DNA of 35,185 nucleotides. Source: Branchiostoma floridae. Taxonomy: Eukaryota > Chordata > Leptocardii > Amphioxiformes > Branchiostomatidae. The notes below the pieces were generated by a model, which was given only the letters and a program-made list of their open reading frames with translations, was not told the DNA's origin and did no database searches. The DNA is taken from assembly GCF_000003815.2 (NCBI RefSeq), contig NC_049992.1, positions 20,878,505-20,913,689 of the forward strand, read 5' to 3'. Below are positions 29,833-35,185 of the stretch, piece by piece (the stretch's first letter is position 1; each line of letters starts with the position of its first letter). The position numbers were made by a program, and so were the translations under genes.

Positions 29833-30398
29833 GTATTTAGCCACTTGTGCCTTTGGGGACCTGGTGTGTTATACTTCGTTTGCGCTGTTAGATTTTGTGC
29901 TCCGCGTGGCGTTATGCTGATGTTGTGTTGGTAAGTACTTGCATTATTATATGTCTGGCATCAACTTGTCCCCGTATCCTACATGAAGGTATTGGTTGAT
30001 GGGTATTTCATGTCCTTTTGGTTGTGTTGATGATGTGTTTGTATCCTGTATTGTATTTCTTGTATTGCATTAGTGAATTTCTCATAGTATGTCATATTAT
30101 GACAAAGCATACATTTGCGATTTTACCCAGTATGTAGGACATAATACCTGTCCTGGAAAACGAGTGGTTACTGTCTGTGGTTTTCGCACCTATATTTTTT
30201 CCCATATGGCGTCGATGTATTAAACTCAAAGTAGACTTTGAAGTGTCACATATTTATATTTCCTAATCAGATGGACATTGTTTTTGTCTTTGAATAAAAA
30301 ATAAAACAGTTCTCTCCCATAACAGTAATATCCATTACTCTCAAATACAACCGACCATCAACATACATAACATCCACAAAAATGACTAGCGCGCTTCC
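29833..30398. other. Region with no recognisable gene before the gap
   Basis: AT-rich sequence with no domain or repeat I can support. It may hold the 5' end of the LINE that reappears after the gap. Confidence 0.4.
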
Positions 30399-31003
30399 NN
30401 NNNNNNNNNNNNNNNNNNNNNNNNNNNNNNNNNNNNNNNNNNNNNNNNNNNNNNNNNNNNNNNNNNNNNNNNNNNNNNNNNNNNNNNNNNNNNNNNNNNN
30501 NNNNNNNNNNNNNNNNNNNNNNNNNNNNNNNNNNNNNNNNNNNNNNNNNNNNNNNNNNNNNNNNNNNNNNNNNNNNNNNNNNNNNNNNNNNNNNNNNNNN
30601 NNNNNNNNNNNNNNNNNNNNNNNNNNNNNNNNNNNNNNNNNNNNNNNNNNNNNNNNNNNNNNNNNNNNNNNNNNNNNNNNNNNNNNNNNNNNNNNNNNNN
30701 NNNNNNNNNNNNNNNNNNNNNNNNNNNNNNNNNNNNNNNNNNNNNNNNNNNNNNNNNNNNNNNNNNNNNNNNNNNNNNNNNNNNNNNNNNNNNNNNNNNN
30801 NNNNNNNNNNNNNNNNNNNNNNNNNNNNNNNNNNNNNNNNNNNNNNNNNNNNNNNNNNNNNNNNNNNNNNNNNNNNNNNNNNNNNNNNNNNNNNNNNNNN
30901 NNNNNNNNNNNNNNNNNNNNNNNNNNNNNNNNNNNNNNNNNNNNNNNNNNNNNNNNNNNNNNNNNNNNNNNNNNNNNNNNNNNNNNNNNNNNNNNNNNNN
31001 NNN
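30399..31003. other. Assembly gap (605 N)
   Basis: 605 consecutive N. Open frames spanning it are artefacts. The LINE endonuclease region or a host first exon could be hidden here. Confidence 0.97.
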
Positions 31004-31020
31004 CAGTGACACAGAAATAG

Positions 31021-32420
31021 GATGACTTCAAAGGCAAAATGAAGCACACAATGAACAAGAACATTCCTAGTAAAATGACATCAAGCAGATACAACTTGCC
31101 CTGGTTTAACAGAAACTTAAGAAGGCACTGTCGGAAGAAGCAACGTCTTTACAATAAAGCTTAGAGAACAGGACAAGAGGAAGACTGGAACAAGTACAAG
31201 AAAGTAAAAAAAGGAGTTCAGAAAAGCATTAGATCAGCACACTCAAAATACGTGGCAAACATACTGGGAGAAGCTATAACTGACAAACCCCAAACATTCT
31301 GGTCATAAATAAAAGGCTTGAGGAGAGACCTTGTCGGGGTAGCCACTCTAAAGGTGGGGAGTACCATTATTAGTGACAGTGAGAAAAAAGCAGAGGCACT
31401 CAGTTCACAGTTTAAAAGTCTATTCACAGAAGAAGACACCACAGACAAGCCATCCCTCGGGCAGCCCTGCACCCCTCCTATGGAACAAATAGAAATTTCT
31501 ACTTATGGTGTTGAAAAAATGTTGCAAGGCCTCATTCCCTCCAAAGCATCCGGGCCAGACCAAATACCTCCTTGGTTCCTCAAAATGACAGCCAGTGAAA
31601 TCGCTCCTGTTTTAACTAACAGTTTCCAACAATCGCTTGACACAGGAGAAATCCCCAAAGACTGGAGAGATGCAAATATATGCGCCATTTTCAAAAAGGG
31701 AGACAGAGCGATCCCCAGTAACTACATACCTGTTTCGCTCACCAGTATTTCCTGTAAACTACTGGAACACATTATCCACAGCCATATCATGAAACACCTA
31801 GAAGGCTAACGGACTACCAGCATGGTTTCAGAGCAAAGCGATCCACAGAAACACAGCTTATCTTAACAGTTCACGACATAGCTGGGGCACTGAACAATAA
31901 AAGACATGTGGATCTAGCAATACTCGATTTCACTAAAGCCTTCGATAAAGTCCCACATAGCAGACTCATATCAAAACTGGAGTTCTATGGAATTCAAGGT
32001 ACTACACTTAACTGGCTGAAGGCTTTCCTGACGAATAGAGAGCAAACGGTAGTGGTGGAAGGGAAGGCCTCAGCTCCAGTTAAAGTAGCGTCGGGAGTTC
32101 CGCAAGGGACTGTGCTGGGACCATTGCTCTTCCTCTTGTACATAAACGACTTACCAGACCAGCTCGATTCAAGTGTGAGGTTATTCGCCGATGATTGTCT
32201 GTTATATATAGAGGTATCCACACAAAATGATTCAGAAGTTCTTCAGAAAGATCTGAACACCCTGGAAGAATGGCAAAGGAAATGGCTTATGCAGTTCAAT
32301 CCTGATAAGTGCCATATCATGCACATAACAAACAAACGAACACCAAATGTGTCCCCTTACCAGTTTTGTGGTCAGACATTAGAAAACACAAAAACCCACC
32401 CATACCTTGGTGTTACATGA
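31021..32420 (+). pseudogene. LINE reverse transcriptase, broken
   Basis: Linker 'DDFKGKMKHTMNKNIPSK' then W-F-N-R-N-L-R-R. The RT motifs are all present: 'GPDQIPPWFLK', 'LDFTKAFDKVPHSRL' (motif A), 'SGVPQGTVLGPLLFLLYIND' (motif B), 'RLFADDCLLY' (F-A-D-D catalytic box), 'WLMQFNPDKCHIMHI' and 'HPYLGVT'. Damage: in-frame TAG at 31018 just before, TAG at 31162, TAA at 31306, and a frame change near 31803-31806 ('KHLEG' to 'LTDYQHGF'). It cannot make a full protein. Confidence 0.93.
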
Positions 32421-32735
32421 GTTATTTGAAGAGGCATGCAAATTCCACGCTTACCGACGAAAACAAAACTATAACGCTGTTAACGTCACATAACCCACGC
32501 ATCATAGAAAAAGTGGGACACTTCGTCTTCCACTGCTTCCAGAAAAGAAGTCAAACCTAAATACGTAGATTGTAGCTCTCAGCAGTCCATATCATTGATA
32601 GAATAGTCACTTGTTTACACTTGTCACCATTGTTATCTATACCAAAGTATTTCATTTTATACATGTTTATTATATTTTCTGTATGTTTCATGTTTGAATT
32701 AGCCCTCGGGCAAGAACTTGCAAATAAACTTCTAT
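32419..32735. mobile_element. Insertion of about 320 bp interrupting the LINE
   Basis: Left of it the RT ends 'HPYLGVT'. Right of it the frame resumes 'LTTGLKWGVHVDKI', which should follow directly. The inserted DNA is unrelated to the LINE and has CTTGCAAATAAACT near its right end, like a polyadenylation signal. No clean target duplication is visible. Confidence 0.65.
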
Positions 32736-33334
32736 TAACAACTGGGCTGAAGTGGGGTGTCCATGTTGACAAAATAACAACCAAGGCTAAACAGACATTG
32801 GGAGTAATCAAACGCAACTTGTGGGCATGCCCAACTAGGGTAAAATCACTTGCATACACGTCACTAGTAAGACCTAACCTTGAATATGCCGCTACAGTAT
32901 GGGACCCGTATACAAAGAAAGACAAAGATAAACTTGAAAGGGTACAGAACCAAGCTGCCCGATTCTGCACAAACAACTATAACAGGGATTCTAGTGTTAC
33001 CAAAATGAAAACAGATTTGCAGTGGATGTCACTTGAAGACAGAAGGAAAATGTCCAGACTTTCCATGATGTACAAAATGACCAATAAACTGGTGGACGTA
33101 CCAACGGATAAGTACCTAATACCAGCTCAAAAAAGAACAAGAAACAGTCATGCCTTCAAATACCAGAGTTACCAACCTAGGATTGATGTGTTCAAAAATT
33201 CGTACTTTCCCAGAACTATCGTAGAGTGGAACTTTTTATCACCAAGTACAGTAGGGGCATCTTCTCTCAATAGTTTTAAAGAACGCTTGCAGATAGATGT
33301 GCAAAAGTTAGGGGTAACGAGTCGTTCGGTGTAA
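32736..33334 (+). pseudogene. LINE RT C-terminal region
   Basis: Open for nearly 200 codons: 'KQTLGVIKRNLWACPTRVKS', 'LEYAATVWDPYTKKDKDKLE', 'RVQNQAARFCTNNYNRDSSV', then '...SRSV' and a stop. This post-RT segment is characteristic of many CR1/Jockey-type LINE proteins. It is out of frame with the upstream RT because of the insertion. Confidence 0.88.
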
Positions 33335-33910
33335 TATAACCAGCTGCAGCCGCGCCGCGTGCCTGCAAAGCTGGTGTGTTACGCCGAACGGCGGTTATAC
33401 CGGCTATATAGATACAGATACAGATACAGATTGTACCAGATTTAGCATAGTTACTGAAAATCCGTAACTACCTGTTAACTGTTTTCATTAAAACGGTCAA
33501 ATGAACGTTTTTAGTCTATTTACCAAGTCTTTTGACATTACTTACTGAATAGGGTTAATGCTACTGCAAGTAATATCCGTCAATTGAGACCAATCATGCA
33601 ATAAAGTAAACCATTATTTCTTCTCTTTAAAAGTGAACATTATGAATAACATTTATTACTTATGCTATACAAGATGTATGATCCCTCCAGTCCAGCTGAT
33701 GCAAAAATATATCTATTCAAAGCACGTGTCTGTCTAATTTAAAACACAGCGTTCTCGGTCTTGGTAAGCTCTTATCCGCGAAGAGAATACTTGTTGTGAG
33801 TATCTTGCCACTAACTACCTTTAATACAGAACCTATTGTTACCGAAAATAATTTCATTAGGTTGGTAGATCATAGGACATAATAGTTTTCTTTTACACAA
33901 CCATTTTTCC

Positions 33911-33956
33911 CACCTGCTGACGTTTCGATGTCTTTCAGACATCTTCCTAAGAGCTT
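33911..33956 (-). repeat. Penelope-like terminal hairpin motif
   Basis: On the minus strand: CTTAGGAA-GATGTCT-GAA-AGACATC-GAAACGTCAGCAGG. A perfect 7-bp stem (33927-33943) is followed by GAAACG. This resembles the hairpin seen at ends of Penelope-like elements. It lies in inverse orientation just upstream of a Penelope-like coding fragment. Confidence 0.5.
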
Positions 33957-34030
33957 CTAACTGGAGTTAGAAGTTAGTCGAGAGATAGTCGATCCCATCG
34001 GAAGTATTTCCACATATGAAGAAGAAAAGA

Positions 34031-34320
34031 TGGATCTCTACCCTTTGCGACACCCTGTTGGTACGCAAGGGGGATGGCACAGTCAAGCTTTTATTATGCA
34101 GGAAGAGCACACACACAGACCGGTACCGTAATTTTCAGTCCCACTACCCATTGCACCAGAAACTTGGAGTGATCCACACCTTGCTAGACTATTGTAACAC
34201 AGTGATCACAGAAGAACAGGACCAAAAGCTAGAAGCACAGCACGTCAAGAGGGCACTGACACGTTGTGGCTATTCTCAGTGGACATTCAAGAGGGCTGAA
34301 AAACAGCAGAAAAAGGGGAC
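34031..34320 (+). pseudogene. Penelope-like element reverse transcriptase fragment
   Basis: Translates as 'STLCDTLLVRKGDGTVK', 'RKSTHTDRYRNFQSHYPLHQ', 'KLGVIHTLLDYCNTVI' and 'ALTRCGYSQWTF'. The R-K-x-T-H-T-D-x-Y-x-N-F-x-S-x-[HY]-P core, the K-x-G-V-I-x-T-L-x-x-x-x-x-x-[IV] helix and the C-G-Y-x-x-W-x-F tail are typical of Penelope-like RTs just after the catalytic fingers and palm. The catalytic Y-x-D-D part is absent, so this is a truncated piece. Confidence 0.82.
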
Positions 34321-34412
34321 AAAGCAGACAAAACAGACAGAAAGCAAGAAGAGAAGCAAAATGTATGGTGACCTTACCATATATCAAGGTAGAGACGGAG
34401 CCATTGAAAAAT

Positions 34413-34542
34413 TTGAAAGGGTACAGAACCAAGCTGCCCGATTCTGCACAAACAACTATAACAGGGATTCTAGTGTTACCAAAATGAAAACAGATTTGCA
34501 GTGGATGTCACTTGAAGACAGAAGGAAAATGTCCAGACTTTC
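34413..34542 (+). repeat. Exact 130-bp copy of the LINE C-terminal coding region
   Basis: Base-for-base identical to 32934-33063. It encodes 'RVQNQAARFCTNNYNRDSSV' onward in the same reading frame as the preceding Penelope-like fragment, so the chimera reads as one open frame (34016-34672). Confidence 0.95.
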
Positions 34543-34553
34543 TTTAAACAAGC

Positions 34554-34565
34554 CAAGATGGCGGC
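34554..34565 (+). promoter_or_regulatory. YY1-like motif CAAGATGGCGGC
   Basis: An exact match to the AAGATGGCGGC YY1 consensus lies between the LINE tail copy and the next RT fragment. It could be a relic of a retroelement 5' region. Function is not shown. Confidence 0.4.
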
Positions 34566-34683
34566 GACTTTTTGATAGCTGCGTGGCTCTGTTCCTCAAA
34601 ATCAGAATTTGTTGCACTTTAACGACCCATCGACCTGCTATCGACTCACCAGATGAAGACCAAACATCCTGAGTTACTCTTAA

Positions 34684-35185
34684 AGTGACAAACTGTTAAA
34701 CTCCGTCAATTCTACCGCACATAAGTCACATGTAAACAGCACTATTCAATCAGGTGTCTCGGACAATCCTGGAATGTCCGTTACTGTTGATGAAATATGT
34801 GACGCCATTAATGAGCTGTCCAATGGTAAAGCATGTGATGCTAATTGTATTTCTGCGGAGCACCTGAAGTACGCAGGTCCCCGGCTGCATGCGCTATTGT
34901 CATTGTTGTTTTCCGCTGTGCTCAGACATGGTTATGTTCCACCTAGGTTACTTAACACTGTTCTCATTCCGATCGTTAAGAGGAAAAATGGCAATGTGAC
35001 TGACAAAGACAACTATCGCCCGATAGCGGTCTCCAGTCCTATATGCAAAGTTCTTGAAAGACTGCTTTTAAGGCGTCTAGATGAATTTTTACACTCTCCG
35101 GATAACCAGTTTGGTTTTAAAAAACAACATGGCACAGACCTTTGTGTATTTGCCTTGAAGGAGTAATCGATGAATATTCCCATGT
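34684..35185 (+). pseudogene. Non-LTR reverse transcriptase fragment, frameshifted
   Basis: Reads 'VTVDEICDAINELSNGKACD', 'ISAEHLKYAGPRLHALLSLL', 'LIPIVKRKNGNVTDKDNYRP', 'NQFGFKKQHGTDLCVFALKE', the RT fingers region of a LINE different from the one at 31004. The frame stops at 35164, but a +1 base reading continues as I-D-E-Y-S-H, the expected helix after L-K-E. A 1-bp deletion is therefore likely. The window ends before the catalytic motifs. Confidence 0.85.

Larger units (their letters stand above)
31004..33433 (+). mobile_element. Decayed CR1/Jockey-group non-LTR retrotransposon (LINE)
   Basis: The element covers the endonuclease-RT linker, reverse transcriptase, C-terminal region and 3'UTR, on the strand opposite the host gene. 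Its 3' end is a hairpin-prone GC stretch followed by a short (ATACAG)n tail at about 33408-33431, typical of CR1/L2-like elements that end in microsatellite tails. The 5' part is lost in the gap. A foreign segment of about 320 bp splits it at about 32419-32735. Confidence 0.85.

Noticed and set aside
30267-31094. Long open frames of 208-275 codons
   Set aside because: They consist almost wholly of N from the assembly gap.

Overview
The window looks like intron-rich invertebrate (animal) nuclear DNA. It holds one large split gene on the minus strand, threaded with DNA transposons, MITE-like fold-backs, satellites and broken retroelements. The EGF style (C-x-C-x-P-G-F-x-G-x-N-C), the extracellular D-x-[ST]-P-P repeat protein, CR1/Jockey-group and Penelope-like retroelements and short introns with many phases would all fit an amphioxus-like cephalochordate. 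That placement is inference. Two assembly gaps (25812-25911 and 30399-31003) are runs of N.

Main gene (minus strand, 28257 down to about 798). I placed 39 consecutive exons by hand. Each has an AG acceptor and a GT donor, and every junction joins in phase. Together they give about 6.66 kb of open reading frame (about 2,220 residues), incomplete at the 5' end and probably at the 3' end. The protein starts in the window with a Cys-rich module and an EGF-like domain. Then come about ten exons of less familiar extracellular sequence, including a 'GVYSIVLTVEDS' segment. The rest is roughly ten or eleven fibronectin-III-like units with the pattern W-x-G-F-x-D-x-x-[ST]-G-I-x-x-Y-E-W-x-V-G, then L-x-L-x-x-G-x-x-Y-Y-V-x-V-x-A-x-N-x-A-G-L, then S-D-G-V-x-V-D-x-[ST]-P-P. 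No membrane segment or signal peptide is visible. I cannot name the gene.

Intron content. The intron between exons 13 and 12 (13214-20592) carries a 144-bp fold-back, an 861-bp element with 13-bp terminal inverted repeats, and a 5,160-bp pogo/Tigger-like DNA transposon (15209-20368). The transposon has 23-bp inverted repeats and TA flanks and lies inside a TAC microsatellite. Its transposase has a 5'UTR intron, DDD-type catalytic motifs and one in-frame TAG. The intron before exon 18 carries a 349-bp MITE (10587-10935) with AACAT target duplications. The MITE ends about 20 bp from the exon 18 acceptor. An 80-bp repeat with hammerhead-like architecture occurs in two introns.

The upstream flank (28258-35185) has no recognisable host exon. 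It holds a satellite of about 294 bp period, a decayed CR1/Jockey-group LINE (31004 to about 33430) with an insertion, a Penelope-like fragment, an exact 130-bp second copy of the LINE tail, and a third non-LTR reverse transcriptase fragment with an apparent 1-bp frameshift at the right edge.
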